From assembly GCF_900187325.1 (NCBI RefSeq), contig NZ_FZMZ01000004.1, positions 1 to 64,000 of the forward strand: a DNA stretch of 64,000 nt. Direction: 5' to 3'. This DNA is from Virgibacillus ndiopensis. Lineage in GTDB: Bacteria > Bacillota > Bacilli > Bacillales > Amphibacillaceae. The position numbers and the translations under genes are program-made. Positions 18,601 through 27,730 of this stretch are shown one piece after another. The stretch's first letter is position 1, and each line of letters begins with the position of its first letter. The notes beneath the pieces were generated by a model. That model did not search any database. It was not told where the DNA came from and saw only the letters and a list, made by a program, of their open reading frames with translations.

Positions 18601-20206
18601 TAGATGTAACGAGTTGTTCACGATATGCATCGATCGGAGGGTTCGTTACCTGTGCGAATAACTGCTTAAAGTATGAAAATAATGATTGAGGATAGTCTGA
18701 TAGTACTGCTAATGGAACATCATTCCCCATTGCACCAATGGGATCTTTTTCATCCGTTACTAAAGGAATTAGATATTTATGAACATCCTCATACGTATAT
18801 CCAAACGCTTTTTGTCGTGTCACTAAATTGTCAAAAGGATTTTCCTCTAACATTTCTACTTTATTTTTTAATTTTACAAGCTGATCATCTAACCATTGAC
18901 GGTACGGCTCGTCATTAGCCATTTCCGTTTTAATTTCATCATCCGAAATAATCCGTCCTTCTTCCAAATTCAGTAAAAGCATTTTTCCTGGACTTAACCG
19001 GTCTTTATACAAAATGTTGTCCTCTTCAATATCAACGACTCCTACTTCTGAAGAAAAAATCAGATAGTCGTCCTTCGTCACATAATACCGTGCTGGTCGT
19101 AATCCATTTCGATCCAAAATGGCACCTATTTGCTTGCCGTCCGTGAATGAAATAGTCGTTGGTCCATCCCAAGGCTCCATAAGCGAACTATGATATTCAT
19201 AAAAAGCTTTCTTCTCCTCCGACATATGCGGATTTTTAACCCAGGGCTCAGGGATCAGCATCATGGCTGCATGTGCAGGCTTTCTACCGGCCAAAACAAA
19301 AAATTCCAAGGCGTTATCTAATATGGAAGAATCGCTTCCATCTGCATTTAGGATTGGCAGTACTTTTTTCAAGTCATCACCGAAGGCATCGGAAATAAAC
19401 TGTTCTTCACGAGCTCTCATCCAATTGATATTCCCTCGTAACGTGTTGATTTCACCGTTATGCATTAAATAACGATTCGGATGCGCCCTTTCCCAGCTTG
19501 GAAATGTATTTGTACTGAATCGTGAATGTACCATCGAAAAAGCAGACACAAAATCTGCGTCTTGTAAATCAATGTAGAAAGCATCTAATTGTTCTGGAAG
19601 TAATAACCCTTTATATACAATCGTTTGGCTCGAAAGGCTGGTAAAGTAAAAACCCTCTTCTCTTTCTGAAGCCACTTTTTCCGCTTGCTTGCGAATGATA
19701 TATAACTTGCGCTCAAATTCTAGATCTTCTTTGATCGTCGGACTAGCGCCAATGAATACTTGGCGGATTACAGGACAGCTTTCTTTTGCCTTATTTCCGA
19801 CTTTTCCGACATTTACAGGTACAGTTCTCCATCCAAGTACTGTTTGACCTTCTTGTTTTATAAAGTTATTAATTTGCGCTTCCGCTTCTTCGCGATAGCT
19901 ATCTTCATTTGAGAAAAAAATCATGCCAACGCCGTAGCGTCCTTTTTCAGGCAAGTTCATCTCCGAACAAACTTTATAAAAAAATGCATGAGGGATTTGA
20001 ACCATCAATCCTGCTCCGTCCCCTGTTAATGGATCACTACCATGTCCACCACGGTGATCTAGTTTACAGAGCATGTGTAATCCTTTTTGAACAATATCGT
20101 GAGTCGGAACTCCATTTATATGTGCGTATAAGCCGATTCCACATGCATCATGTTCAAATTCTGGGTGGTATAGGCCCTGAGCTTCAGGTATTTGATTATA
20201 ACTCAT
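15647..20206 (-). CDS. gltB: glutamate synthase (NADPH), large subunit
   Basis: The 1519-residue alpha subunit makes two glutamates from glutamine and 2-oxoglutarate. After a short propeptide, C22 of HDACGIG is the N-terminal nucleophile of the glutaminase domain (about residues 22-420). A central domain, the FMN-binding synthase domain ([29 protein letters not shown]) with its [3Fe-4S] cysteines in [15 protein letters not shown], and a C-terminal beta-helix follow. ATG 20206 is the true start: GGGAGGG lies 7 nt before it, and an upstream in-frame ATG at 20221 would contain that site. It is called gltA in B. subtilis. Confidence 0.96.
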   Translation of the reverse strand: MSYNQIPEAQGLYHPEFEHDACGIGLYAHINGVPTHDIVQKGLHMLCKLDHRGGHGSDPLTGDGAGLMVQIPHAFFYKVCSEMNLPEKGRYGVGMIFFSNEDSYREEAEAQINNFIKQEGQTVLGWRTVPVNVGKVGNKAKESCPVIRQVFIGASPTIKEDLEFERKLYIIRKQAEKVASEREEGFYFTSLSSQTIVYKGLLLPEQLDAFYIDLQDADFVSAFSMVHSRFSTNTFPSWERAHPNRYLMHNGEINTLRGNINWMRAREEQFISDAFGDDLKKVLPILNADGSDSSILDNALEFFVLAGRKPAHAAMMLIPEPWVKNPHMSEEKKAFYEYHSSLMEPWDGPTTISFTDGKQIGAILDRNGLRPARYYVTKDDYLIFSSEVGVVDIEEDNILYKDRLSPGKMLLLNLEEGRIISDDEIKTEMANDEPYRQWLDDQLVKLKNKVEMLEENPFDNLVTRQKAFGYTYEDVHKYLIPLVTDEKDPIGAMGNDVPLAVLSDYPQSLFSYFKQLFAQVTNPPIDAYREQLVTSTTSLLGPEGNILHPDQTNCRRLQVDTPIISNRQLRLLKSDSYPGFKSKTIDTLFYEDLEGALEQISQQAEEAIAEGVSILVLSDRNMDEEAVAIPSLLAVSALHQHLVRQGSRTKVSIIAETGEAREVHHFATLIGYGVNAINPYLAYATLSHTIKENNLALSYQDVVGKYIRGITEGVVKVMSKMGISTIQSYRGAQIFEAIGISKAVVDRYFTGTATQLGGIDLDTIADEAIKRHNAAYANDVDQTLDSGSDFQWRKTGEHHAFNPKTIHTLQWACRRGDYDLFKQYSKAANEERINFLRNLFTFKETTPIAIEEVESVESIVKRFKTGAMSFGSLSKEAHESLAIAMNRIGGKSNSGEGGEDPRRFVPDENGDSRRSAIKQIASGRFGVNSHYLVNADELQIKMAQGAKPGEGGQLPGKKVYPWVAEVRGSTPGVGLISPPPHHDIYSIEDMAQLIHDLKNANRDARISVKLVAKAGIGTIASGVAKGKADVISVSGYDGGTGASPKTSIKHTGLPWELGLAETHQTLMLNDLRDRVVLETDGKLMTGKDVVMAALLGAEEYGFATAPLVVLGCVMMRVCHVDTCPVGIATQNPELRKKFMGNPDHVVNFMYYIAQEVREIMAQLGFRTVEEMIGRTDVLAVSERAKSHWKARHLDLSTLLYQVNGSRTCQTKQNHHLDESLDLREILPLVLPAIERNENVELSLSIKNTNRVVGAIVGSEISKRNGEAGLPEDLIKLRFTGSAGQSFGAYVPRGMSLFLTGDANDYVGKGLSGGKVVVTSPVEAKPYESNNVIVGNVAFYGATSGEAYINGFAGERFAVRNSGANVVVEGIGDHGCEYMTGGRVVILGGVGKNFAAGMSGGTAYVLTENLEAFKHLCNREMVELESISDGQELMEIKEMVQNHYHYTESQKATYVLNNWNETKKEFVKVIPKDYKLMLEKIEAYKNEGLTDDEAAMSAFQSKNEKKSRLTQSEKPEALPL

Positions 20207-20258
20207 ATATATCCCTCCCATTAATGTCGGTAAATTCCGTAAATACTGTGTATTATTA

Positions 20259-20287
20259 ATTATAGGTTTTCAAATTAATCTAAACAA
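20259..20287 (-). promoter_or_regulatory. gltB promoter
   Basis: Minus-strand -35 TTGTTT (20282-20287) and -10 TATAAT (20259-20264) have a 17-nt spacer. The weak -35 overlaps the dyad at 20275-20304, as expected for a promoter that needs an activator. Confidence 0.55.
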
Positions 20288-20304
20288 TATATAATTTAGA
20301 TTAA
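20275..20304. promoter_or_regulatory. candidate GltC operator (10-bp dyad)
   Basis: TTAATCTAAA (20275-20284) and its complement (20295-20304) form a perfect dyad with a 10-bp centre in the gltC-gltB divergent region. LysR-type activators bind such interrupted palindromes. In B. subtilis GltC acts from the same position to activate glutamate synthase and repress itself. Confidence 0.6.
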
Positions 20305-20341
20305 AACAATCTCTTTTTGAGATGAATGGTGGGAATACACA

Positions 20342-21244
20342 ATGGAACTGCGTCAATTACGCTATTTTATGGAAGTTGCAGAACGTGAACATGTTTCAGA
20401 TGCAGCGGTTCACTTGCACGTTGCTCAATCGGCAATCAGCAGACAAATTGCTAATTTAGAAGGGGAACTTGGCGTTTCATTATTTGAACGAGAAGGAAGA
20501 AATATTAAATTAACACAAATCGGAAAAACATTTTATAACCATTGCGAAATCGCAATGAAAGCTATTGATAACGCCAAAAAACAAATCGATGAACATTTAG
20601 ACCCTGAACGTGGAACAATTAAAATTGGATTCCCAACGAGTTTGTCTAACCACCTGCTACCAAATGTTATCTCGGCTTTTAAAAATGAATATCCCAACGT
20701 TTCGTTTCATTTACGACAGGGGTCTTATTCTTTTTTGATTGATTCGGTTAAAAAAAGTGAAATCGATGTTGCTTTTCTAGGTCCGGTCCCCAAAGAAGAC
20801 CCTGAGATTGAAAGCCATATTCTGTTTACTGAAAATATTTTAGCGCTTTTACCATTAACTCATCCTTTGGCAGAAAGGAAAAGTCTGTATCTTACCGATT
20901 TAAGAAATGATGAATTTGTTAGCTTCCCAAAAGGGTTTATACTGGAAAAAATAATTATCGATGCATGTAAACAGGTTGGATTTGAACCGAAAATCTCTTC
21001 AGAGGGAGAAGATTTGGACGCCATCAAAGGACTTGTTTCTGCTGGTATTGGCGTTACCCTCTTGCCAGAAAGTACATTTCACGAATCAACACCGAGGATG
21101 ACGGTTAAAATTCCTCTTGAGATACCTGAGGTGAGAAGAACGGTTGGTGTTATTAAACAAAAAAACAAAACGCTGGCTCCATCTGAAAAGGTGTTCTATT
21201 CGTTTGTGAAGGAGTTTTTCTCAAGGTTACAGCGATTTCAGTGA
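20342..21244 (+). CDS. gltC: LysR-type regulator of glutamate synthase
   Basis: A 300-residue LysR-family activator. Its N-terminal winged helix-turn-helix (MELRQLRYFMEVAEREHVSD...AQSAISRQIANLE) closely follows B. subtilis GltC. The C-terminal effector domain (about residues 90-300) is the periplasmic-binding fold that senses 2-oxoglutarate and glutamate in GltC. It is transcribed divergently from gltB, with a shared dyad between them, which supports the assignment. Confidence 0.93.
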   Translation: MELRQLRYFMEVAEREHVSDAAVHLHVAQSAISRQIANLEGELGVSLFEREGRNIKLTQIGKTFYNHCEIAMKAIDNAKKQIDEHLDPERGTIKIGFPTSLSNHLLPNVISAFKNEYPNVSFHLRQGSYSFLIDSVKKSEIDVAFLGPVPKEDPEIESHILFTENILALLPLTHPLAERKSLYLTDLRNDEFVSFPKGFILEKIIIDACKQVGFEPKISSEGEDLDAIKGLVSAGIGVTLLPESTFHESTPRMTVKIPLEIPEVRRTVGVIKQKNKTLAPSEKVFYSFVKEFFSRLQRFQ

Positions 21245-21304
21245 GTTTTGTTTTGCTTTACCACTTCTTTTTGCATGTTATCGATCCCCTTTTGTACCAA
21301 AACT

Positions 21305-21335
21305 AGGGGAGGCATGATGACTCCCCCCTTTTAAA
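21305..21335 (+). terminator. terminator of gltC
   Basis: GGGGAG and CTCCCC (21306-21311/21321-21326) form a GC-rich stem followed by CCTTTTAAA, 60 bp past the gltC stop. The T-run is short. Confidence 0.5.
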
Positions 21336-21343
21336 TAGCTACA

Positions 21344-22156
21344 CTATTTTTGACTTAATACCCCTTTGTCAGCTTTTCTAAAATTCGGCTGACGCTTCTC
21401 TTTAAACGCTTGAACGCCTTCTCGATGATCTTCTGTAGAAACGACTGTCGCTTGTGTAATACGTTCCTGTTCAAGAACTTCATCAAGGCTTGAAGTGAGA
21501 GATTGATCGGCAATCTTCTTTATAAAACCATACGCCTTTGCAGGACCATCTGCAATTTTAGCAGCAAATTCATTTACCTTTACTTCAAATTCATTTAATG
21601 GATAAACATGATTAATAATACCTAAAGAGTGGGCTTCGTCAACCGTGATTGGTTCTGCACTGAATAATAACTCTTTAGCACGGTATGGTCCGATTAACCT
21701 CGGTAGAAAATACAACCCGCCACCATCAGAAATTAAGCCAACTTTAGAAAAACTTAAGACAAATTTACTTCCTTCTGCGGCTAGGATCATATCACATGCC
21801 AATGCAAGATTAAACCCAGCACCTGCAGCAAATCCATGTACAGTGGCAATGATTGGTTTTTCCAAATCCCTCATCGAACGAATTAACTCATTTAATTCAC
21901 CAATATGCTCATATGTCTCGATTGCACTTGCTTCACCCATTGTTTTTACATCTCCTCCAGCACTGAATGAACGACCTGAACCTGAGATGGTCACGACACG
22001 AATCGTTTCATCATGTTTAGCCCGTTTTATCGCATTTTTTAATCCTATGATCATTTCAGGGCTAAAGGCATTTAAACTATCTGGGCGATTCAAGGAAAGA
22101 TGCATTACACCTTCGTTAACTTTGATCAATAAATGGTCATTTTCTTTCTGTTCCAT
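21344..22156 (-). CDS. enoyl-CoA hydratase/isomerase family protein
   Basis: A 270-residue crotonase-fold enzyme. The oxyanion-hole signatures SGSGRSFSAGGDVKTM (about residues 58-73) and ATVHGFAAGAGFNLALACDMI are present. SFSKVGLISDGGGLYFLPRLIG holds the region of the second catalytic carboxylate; the Asp in SDGG takes the place where hydratases usually have Glu, so activity may differ from a plain hydratase. It is the last gene of the catabolic operon that begins with the acyl-CoA dehydrogenase at 26802. ATG 22156 follows GGAGGAG. Confidence 0.9.
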   Translation of the reverse strand: MEQKENDHLLIKVNEGVMHLSLNRPDSLNAFSPEMIIGLKNAIKRAKHDETIRVVTISGSGRSFSAGGDVKTMGEASAIETYEHIGELNELIRSMRDLEKPIIATVHGFAAGAGFNLALACDMILAAEGSKFVLSFSKVGLISDGGGLYFLPRLIGPYRAKELLFSAEPITVDEAHSLGIINHVYPLNEFEVKVNEFAAKIADGPAKAYGFIKKIADQSLTSSLDEVLEQERITQATVVSTEDHREGVQAFKEKRQPNFRKADKGVLSQK

Positions 22157-22239
22157 AATTGTTTCTCCTCCAATGTTAGCTATAATAAAGCTATTTACCG
22201 ATATTTTTGTCTGGTATTTACGGATAGATAATTCATCAT

Positions 22240-22644
22240 TTAGTAGGCATGGTTGGCCATTTTACTTTTTAGATTATCTCGTAACACTTCTGGAATTATT
22301 TTCGTCTTTTGCTCCACATTATTAAAACAAACAATCGTAGCAAAAGCCTGGGCAACAACTAAACCTGTATCTGCATTTGTGAATACATGCTTGACACTAA
22401 AACTTTTCGTTCCTATCTTGGCGACATTCGTGGAAACTATTAGTGTTTCACCAGCATATGTCTATGCTACATAATCACATTTGGTAGAGACTAAAAAAAG
22501 ATAAATACGAATGCTTTTGGTCTTCACCGATCCCAATATCCTTGAAGCATTTTTTTCGATCCTCCTCAAGGTACAAATTGCTTGTATTATTAACGTGACC
22601 AGCAGCGTCTGTTTCAATAAATCGGCATATACCTCAAATTTCAT
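22240..22644 (-). pseudogene. acyl-CoA thioesterase (4HBT hotdog) pseudogene
   Basis: Reading the minus strand from ATG 22644 gives MKFEVYAD. The conserved thioesterase core then continues only in another frame (ETDAAGHVNNTSNLYLEEDR...EDQKHSYLS), returns to the first frame (LVSTKCDYVA), and meets an in-frame TAG at about 22463. The sequence carries on past this stop with thioesterase-like residues to TAA at 22240. The intact reading would be about 134 residues, normal for the 4HBT family. Two compensating frameshifts plus a nonsense codon argue for real decay. It lies between the thiolase and enoyl-CoA hydratase genes. Confidence 0.85.
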
Positions 22645-22695
22645 GTGATGCTGTCATCATTTCCCCCTCCATCTGATAATTACGGATTAACATCC

Positions 22696-23865
22696 TCACT
22701 CACGTTCAATAATAGTTGCGATTCCCTGACCCCCACCAATACAAGCGGTAATTAGAGCATATCGACCTTTTGACCGTTTTAATTCATAGACAGCTTTTGT
22801 TACAAGAATAGCTCCTGTTGCACCTAGTGGATGACCATGTGCAATCGCTCCACCGTTAACGTTTATCTTTTCTGGATCCATTTCAAGCTCACGATCGCAG
22901 GCAATCACTTGGGCGGCAAAAGCTTCGTTAATTTCAATAATATCCATATCATATAAACTAAATCCGGCTTTTTCCATGACCTTTTTTGTAGCTGGAACAG
23001 GTCCAATTCCCATGATATTAGGATCAACACCAGCTACCGCTGATGCTCGAATAGTGGCTAACGGAGTAACGCCTAATTCGTCCGCCTTTTCTCTCGACAT
23101 GACGACAAGGGCGGAGGCAGCATCATTTAAACCAGAACTATTTCCAGCTGTTACAGTACCACCTTGAAGAAAGGCTGGCCGTAGCTTTGCTAATCCTTCT
23201 TTTGTCGTTTCTGGACGTGGGTGTTCGTCCTTTTTAAATAAAATTGGTTCCCCTTTTCGAACAGGAATAGTGATTGGAACTATTTGTTCGTCAAAACGAG
23301 CTTCTTCCATGGCTCTAGCCATTCTTTGCTGACTCCGAAGGGCAAATTCATCTTGTGCTTCTCTTGTAATTTGATATTTTTTCACCAAATTTTCTGCTGT
23401 AATTCCCATCGGGGGATTCCCTATTTCTTCTGGTGAAAGCTGAGACTTTCGAAACTTTGGTAGTGCTGAACTATATGCTTTCTCAGCACGATCCAATAGG
23501 TATGGCGCACGGCTCATGCTTTCTATTCCACCAGCAATATATACATCCCCATCCCCTGCATTAATCGCTTGAGCGGCCAAGTTAACTGCGTTAATTCCAG
23601 AACCACATTGGCGATCAATCGTTAATCCAGGTAAATCTATTGACAATCCTGTCTGCAAAGCTGTTAACCGTGCGATGTTTCCCCCACCACTTAAAACATT
23701 TCCCAGAATAACATCATCGATTAACTGTGGATCCATGTTTAACCGTTTGATGGCTTCTTTTATTACTTCCGCTCCAAAAATATGTGCTGGTACAGAGGCT
23801 AAGGCACTTCCTTGCCTGCCTATTGGTGTTCGAACAGCTGATACAATAACAGCATCTCTTTTCAT
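22696..23865 (-). CDS. acetyl-CoA C-acyltransferase (thiolase)
   Basis: A 389-residue type II thiolase that cleaves 3-ketoacyl-CoA with CoA. The nucleophile C87 is in LTIDRQCGSGINAV, the His is in NGGAIAHGHPLGATGA, and the second catalytic Cys is in ITACIGGGQGIA. The length matches the family. It lies in the operon with MaoC-type hydratases and an acyl-CoA dehydrogenase, which favours a degradative role. ATG 23865 follows AAAGGGATG. Confidence 0.93.
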   Translation of the reverse strand: MKRDAVIVSAVRTPIGRQGSALASVPAHIFGAEVIKEAIKRLNMDPQLIDDVILGNVLSGGGNIARLTALQTGLSIDLPGLTIDRQCGSGINAVNLAAQAINAGDGDVYIAGGIESMSRAPYLLDRAEKAYSSALPKFRKSQLSPEEIGNPPMGITAENLVKKYQITREAQDEFALRSQQRMARAMEEARFDEQIVPITIPVRKGEPILFKKDEHPRPETTKEGLAKLRPAFLQGGTVTAGNSSGLNDAASALVVMSREKADELGVTPLATIRASAVAGVDPNIMGIGPVPATKKVMEKAGFSLYDMDIIEINEAFAAQVIACDRELEMDPEKINVNGGAIAHGHPLGATGAILVTKAVYELKRSKGRYALITACIGGGQGIATIIERE

Positions 23866-23883
23866 AAAATTTTACATCCCTTT

Positions 23884-24288
23884 TTATTGATATTTTTTAA
23901 AGTTAATCTTTCCTTTAATAACTTCTTTTTCATCTTGATTAACCGCCATCACTTTAAAAATCATGTGCGTCACACTTGAATCCTGCACTACTGCCTTGAG
24001 CGTCACCACATCCTCAAGAAAAACCATACCGGAAAACCGTATCGTATAATCTTGAATAAAACCATCTTCTAAATATGGTGTGAAAAGTTTGGATAAGTTG
24101 CCCATCGTCCACATTCCATGGGCAATAATTCCAGGCAATCCCGCTTTCGTTGCTTCCTTATCTATCGTGTGGATTGGATTAAAATCTCCAGAAGCACCCG
24201 CGTATTTAATTAAATCAATTCTAGATACAGGTTTAAGTGTTATCTCTTCAAGTGAGTCGCCTGTTTGTAAATCCATTAAACGTTTCAT
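23884..24288 (-). CDS. MaoC-like (R)-hydratase domain protein
   Basis: A 134-residue single hotdog domain. The hydratase-2 motif GDFNPIHTIDKEATKAGLPGIIAHG (about residues 33-57) carries the catalytic Asp and His. The start ATG overlaps the stop of the preceding gene (ATGA), so the two are translationally coupled. The pair probably forms a heteromeric enoyl-CoA hydratase, as known for split MaoC systems in steroid and fatty-acid degradation. Confidence 0.88.
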   Translation of the reverse strand: MKRLMDLQTGDSLEEITLKPVSRIDLIKYAGASGDFNPIHTIDKEATKAGLPGIIAHGMWTMGNLSKLFTPYLEDGFIQDYTIRFSGMVFLEDVVTLKAVVQDSSVTHMIFKVMAVNQDEKEVIKGKINFKKYQ

Positions 24289-24734
24289 CGGACCAGTTCC
24301 TTTCTTACAGTTTCAGTTATAATAACAACCTGTTTTTCCGTAAATATGGTATTCTCTTCTGAATCCTCACCATATCTTTTTAAAATAATAAAACCCATTA
24401 AGCCATTACCACCATTTTTCTCATAATAATCCGCTACCTCCATGTAACAGTAAATCTCTTCACCTACTAGTAATGGTCTTTCATAATGATAGGTTTGTTC
24501 CCCATGTATTAGCCCTTTGTTAGGAAGGTATAATTCATCAATCGTCCCGTATTCAAAGACACGAGGAAATGTTGGTGGTGCAATATTTTGTCCATATCTT
24601 GATTCTTTTCCAAACACTTCATCAATAAAGATAGGATGTGAATCACCAATTGATTCAGCAAATTTCTTTACCATACCACGCTCCACGATATTTTTAACTT
24701 TATCGGATCGTTTTCCTATCACTTCGTTAAACAT
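24285..24734 (-). CDS. MaoC N-terminal-like dehydratase subunit
   Basis: A 149-residue hotdog protein of the MaoC_dehydrat_N type (FAS1-like). It has VKKFAESIGDSHPIFID and IAPPTFPRVFEYG, but lacks the full catalytic D-x-N-P-x-H motif of its partner, as is usual for the structural half of a two-gene hydratase. ATG 24734 follows AAAGGGGTGG. It overlaps the catalytic MaoC gene by 4 bp. Confidence 0.85.
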   Translation of the reverse strand: MFNEVIGKRSDKVKNIVERGMVKKFAESIGDSHPIFIDEVFGKESRYGQNIAPPTFPRVFEYGTIDELYLPNKGLIHGEQTYHYERPLLVGEEIYCYMEVADYYEKNGGNGLMGFIILKRYGEDSEENTIFTEKQVVIITETVRKELVR

Positions 24735-24763
24735 ACTTATCCACCCCTTTAAGATTTAATAGA

Positions 24764-25528
24764 TTAATCTTTTGGTCCTCCAGCAACATAGATTACCTGC
24801 CCATTAACAAACGAAGACTCCTCATCAGCAAAAAAGGCTACAGCGTTCGCAATATCAGCGGGCTTACCACTTCGACCAACAGGGATGGTGCTGACACTAG
24901 CTTTTACCAGCTCCTCAAACGGAACACCAATCCGTGCTGCTGTTTCTTTCGTCATTTCCGTTTCAATAAATCCTGGTGCAACCGCATTTACCGTAATTCC
25001 AAATTTACCAAGTTCTATGGCAAGGGTTTTGGTTAAACCTTGTAACCCTGCTTTAGCCGTTGCATAGTTGGATTGCCCACGGTTACCAAGAGCCGAAGTT
25101 GATGACGTATTAATGATTCGTCCATATTTATTATCTACCATGTATTTTTGGGCAGCACGGGCAGCATTAAATGATCCGTTTAGATGGACATCCATTACTT
25201 GCTGCCAATCACTATCCGTCATTTTGAATAAAAGATTATCCCGTATAACCCCTGCATTATTGACTAGAATATCAAGAGATCCGAATGCCGCAACAGCTTC
25301 TTCCATAGCTGTTTCTACTTCATTTGTATCAACGACATTTGCTGTTTTAGCAAAAATTTCAAAGCCTTGACTTTCAAATTCTTTTACTGTTTCACTAAGG
25401 GCTTCTTCATTGATATCAATGATTGCTACTTTTGCTCCTTCTTCAGCGAATTTCTGAGCGACACCTTTGCCGATTCCTCTACTACCACCTGTAATAAAAG
25501 CTACTCTTCCCGCAAATCTGTCTGTCAT
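24764..25528 (-). CDS. short-chain dehydrogenase/reductase (FabG-like)
   Basis: A 254-residue SDR with the NAD(P) motif FITGGSRGIGKG, the NNAG motif (ILVNNAGVIRDNL), and the catalytic Ser-Tyr-Lys of INTSSTSALGNRGQSNYATAKAG. It probably oxidises 3-hydroxyacyl-CoA in this catabolic operon, although FabG-type sequences can be biosynthetic. ATG 25528 is chosen because AGGAGG lies 9 nt before it; an earlier in-frame start at 25618 would add an unrelated 30-residue tail. Confidence 0.92.
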   Translation of the reverse strand: MTDRFAGRVAFITGGSRGIGKGVAQKFAEEGAKVAIIDINEEALSETVKEFESQGFEIFAKTANVVDTNEVETAMEEAVAAFGSLDILVNNAGVIRDNLLFKMTDSDWQQVMDVHLNGSFNAARAAQKYMVDNKYGRIINTSSTSALGNRGQSNYATAKAGLQGLTKTLAIELGKFGITVNAVAPGFIETEMTKETAARIGVPFEELVKASVSTIPVGRSGKPADIANAVAFFADEESSFVNGQVIYVAGGPKD

Positions 25529-25626
25529 TATAAATTCCTCCTGTTTTAATATTTTGTTTATCTTCCTATTTTTTGTGGCAATGTAAGCCTGGTTTAGCTC
25601 TAAAAATGGCGCTTGCACTTTGTTCT

Positions 25627-26802
25627 TTATATAAATTGTCCTAATTTAACATTTCCTTTTAATAGATTTCTAGAAATAATTAATCGCTGAATTTCATCTG
25701 TACCATCGTAAATTCTCCATAATCTTGCCTCACGGTACCAACGTTCAATTGGTAATTCCTTTGTGTACCCCATTCCACCATGAATTTGGAGAACACGATC
25801 TACTACTCTATTTCCCATATTAGATCCATACAATTTAGCCATTGATGCTAAATGACGGTTGTCTTCCCCTTGATCAAGGGTGAATGCAGCATTTAATACA
25901 ATCCATTTAGCAGCCTCAATTTCAACTGCTGAATCGGCGATCTGCCACTGAATCGCTTGCCTGTCAGCGATCGGCTTTCCAAATGTTTCACGCTCCTTCG
26001 AATAATCAATGGCCATTTGTAATAACCGTTCGGCAGAACCAACTGCCCGTGCCCCCACTACCCATCTTGCAAAACCAATCCACTCTAAGCCAAGATCATA
26101 GCCACCATGTATTTCTCCTAGAATATTCTCCTCAGGAACTCGAACATTATCAAAAACTAGCCCAGCTGGTCCCCATTCTCCCATTGTATGAATATATTCC
26201 GATTTCCACCCCATATCTCGATCAACAATAAAACAGGTAACGCCCTCTCTTCCTGTGCGTTGATGACTTTCTTTATCCGTTACAGCAATGACCATAACGA
26301 AATCAGCTTCATTTCCACCGGTAATAAAAGTCTTTTCTCCATTGACAACCCATTCATTTCCGTCCTTCACAGCTGTCGTTTTTATATTTCTAGTATCAGA
26401 TCCTGCACCAGGTTCAGTCATCGCAAAACAAGATTTTTTATCACCATTAATAGTTGGCCTTAAATACTTTTCCTTCTGTGCTTCGTTACCATAATAAAGA
26501 ATATTGTCTGCTGAACCCCCGAATTCAAATGGAACAAACGTTTTTGAAACTTCCATTAACACGATCGCCAACATCATTTGGCCAATATCTGCACCTCCAT
26601 ATTCAGTAGGTGTATTAATCCCCCAAAAACCAGCATTTTTGGCCTTCAACTGAAGTTCTCTCTTTTTTTCTTGGGATAGACTAGGTCTACCTTCCCGCTC
26701 ATTTCTTAGCACTTCATTTTCAAGTGGGATTAATTCCTTTTCTACAAATTTCCGGATTGTTTGTTGCACCATTTTTTGCTCGTCTGTTAAGCGTAAATAC
26801 AT
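25627..26802 (-). CDS. acyl-CoA dehydrogenase
   Basis: A 391-residue flavoenzyme with the FAD/acyl-CoA signatures CFAMTEPGAGSDTRNIKTTA and VVNGEKTFITGG, and the C-terminal stretch QIHGGMGYTKELPIERWYREARLWRIYDG. The catalytic base would lie in RIYDGTDEIQ, where many members carry Glu. It is the first gene of the operon running to 21344. ATG 26802 is 8 nt behind AGGAG; the in-frame GTG at 26811 overlaps that site. An operator-like palindrome lies at 26841-26859. Confidence 0.92.
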   Translation of the reverse strand: MYLRLTDEQKMVQQTIRKFVEKELIPLENEVLRNEREGRPSLSQEKKRELQLKAKNAGFWGINTPTEYGGADIGQMMLAIVLMEVSKTFVPFEFGGSADNILYYGNEAQKEKYLRPTINGDKKSCFAMTEPGAGSDTRNIKTTAVKDGNEWVVNGEKTFITGGNEADFVMVIAVTDKESHQRTGREGVTCFIVDRDMGWKSEYIHTMGEWGPAGLVFDNVRVPEENILGEIHGGYDLGLEWIGFARWVVGARAVGSAERLLQMAIDYSKERETFGKPIADRQAIQWQIADSAVEIEAAKWIVLNAAFTLDQGEDNRHLASMAKLYGSNMGNRVVDRVLQIHGGMGYTKELPIERWYREARLWRIYDGTDEIQRLIISRNLLKGNVKLGQFI

Positions 26803-26839
26803 ATCAACCACTCCTGTTCTTTTTTTGTACTACATTATC

Positions 26840-26859
26840 CATACTAACTGGTGAGTATG
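26840..26859. promoter_or_regulatory. candidate TetR-type operator, copy 1
   Basis: CATACTAACTGGTGAGTATG is an imperfect 20-bp palindrome in front of the acyl-CoA dehydrogenase operon. It matches 13 of 19 positions of a site in front of the second operon (32009-32027). The TetR gene at 29353 is the likely partner. Confidence 0.5.
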
Positions 26860-26980
26860 TTTAGTTGAAAAAGGAAGGAAAAACTTTCATAGCGAACCAA
26901 AACCCCTGACATTTTTTCTGCTTTTGCTTGGTCCATAACCATGAAGCCATCTTTGAATCCTAAGTCTTTCGCCTGTTTAA

Positions 26981-27730
26981 TCACAAGGACAGACGGTTCG
27001 GATGGCCCTCAGCTACAATAGTTTTCCCATCCACTAATCGTGGAATAACGGATAGTAATCCCTGCTGATTTACAAACGTGATATCATCTTGTCGTTCATA
27101 GTGTACAAGCATCTGCCCTACACGGGAATTACAAAGAACATCCTTGCCTTCTACATTTTCATAAAATAGTTTCGCTGCTAATGCACTGTCCGTTAAATCT
27201 GTATAATCACCGTATTCGTTAACGAGTTGATGGATAAAATATCCTGCACCAAAAAAATCTTCGATGCAAAATTTGTTTTTCGATCCGGCACAAACAACAA
27301 CAATTGTTTCATTATCATACGTTTCTACGATCTGTTTACTTACTGCCTTTCCATTTAATAACGATGCAATATAAACTTCTTTCGCGGATGCTGCTTTTCT
27401 TATTGCTACTGTTCCATTTGTTGTTGACAGCACTACCGTTTTCCCTGCCACATGTTCTTTTAATGCCAATGGGGCAGGGTCCAGGAATCCATCAATTGTT
27501 TTTCCGTCATATTCCCCAACAAGGGAAACATCCTCCTGGAAGAATTTTTTTGCTTCCCGTAAAGCTTCTGCTTCATCCATTACAGGAACCACACACTCCG
27601 CTCCATAGTCAAGACACGCTGTGATTGTCGAAGTCGCAAGTAACACATCAAACACAACTGTGATTTTACTGTCATCCATTTGTACTGAATCAATTTCTTC
27701 CTTTTTTAATAAAAGATGAATTTTCATCAT
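26981..27730 (-). CDS. 2-phosphosulfolactate phosphatase family protein (ComB-like)
   Basis: A 249-residue protein with ComB-family features: VVFDVLLATSTITACLDYGAECVVPV near the N-terminus, LVGEYDGKTIDGFLDPAPLAL, and VVLSTTNGTVAI with FCIEDFFGAGYFI further on. ComB removes phosphate from 2-phosphosulfolactate in coenzyme M synthesis, and Bacilli have it in sulfolactate metabolism. Here it sits at the end of an acyl-CoA catabolic operon directly behind an APH-like kinase gene, which is unexpected and may mean another phosphorylated substrate. It starts at ATG 27730, overlapping the end of the kinase gene region. Confidence 0.8.
   Translation of the reverse strand: MMKIHLLLKKEEIDSVQMDDSKITVVFDVLLATSTITACLDYGAECVVPVMDEAEALREAKKFFQEDVSLVGEYDGKTIDGFLDPAPLALKEHVAGKTVVLSTTNGTVAIRKAASAKEVYIASLLNGKAVSKQIVETYDNETIVVVCAGSKNKFCIEDFFGAGYFIHQLVNEYGDYTDLTDSALAAKLFYENVEGKDVLCNSRVGQMLVHYERQDDITFVNQQGLLSVIPRLVDGKTIVAEGHPNRLSL

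Noticed and set aside
15647-20221. Start of gltB at ATG 20221
   Set aside because: That ATG lies before the GGGAGGG ribosome binding site that serves ATG 20206, and the N-terminus from 20206 matches the known short propeptide before the catalytic Cys.
21645-22325. 226-codon plus-strand frame opposite the enoyl-CoA hydratase gene
   Set aside because: It is antisense to a clearly conserved crotonase-fold gene and shows no domain pattern.
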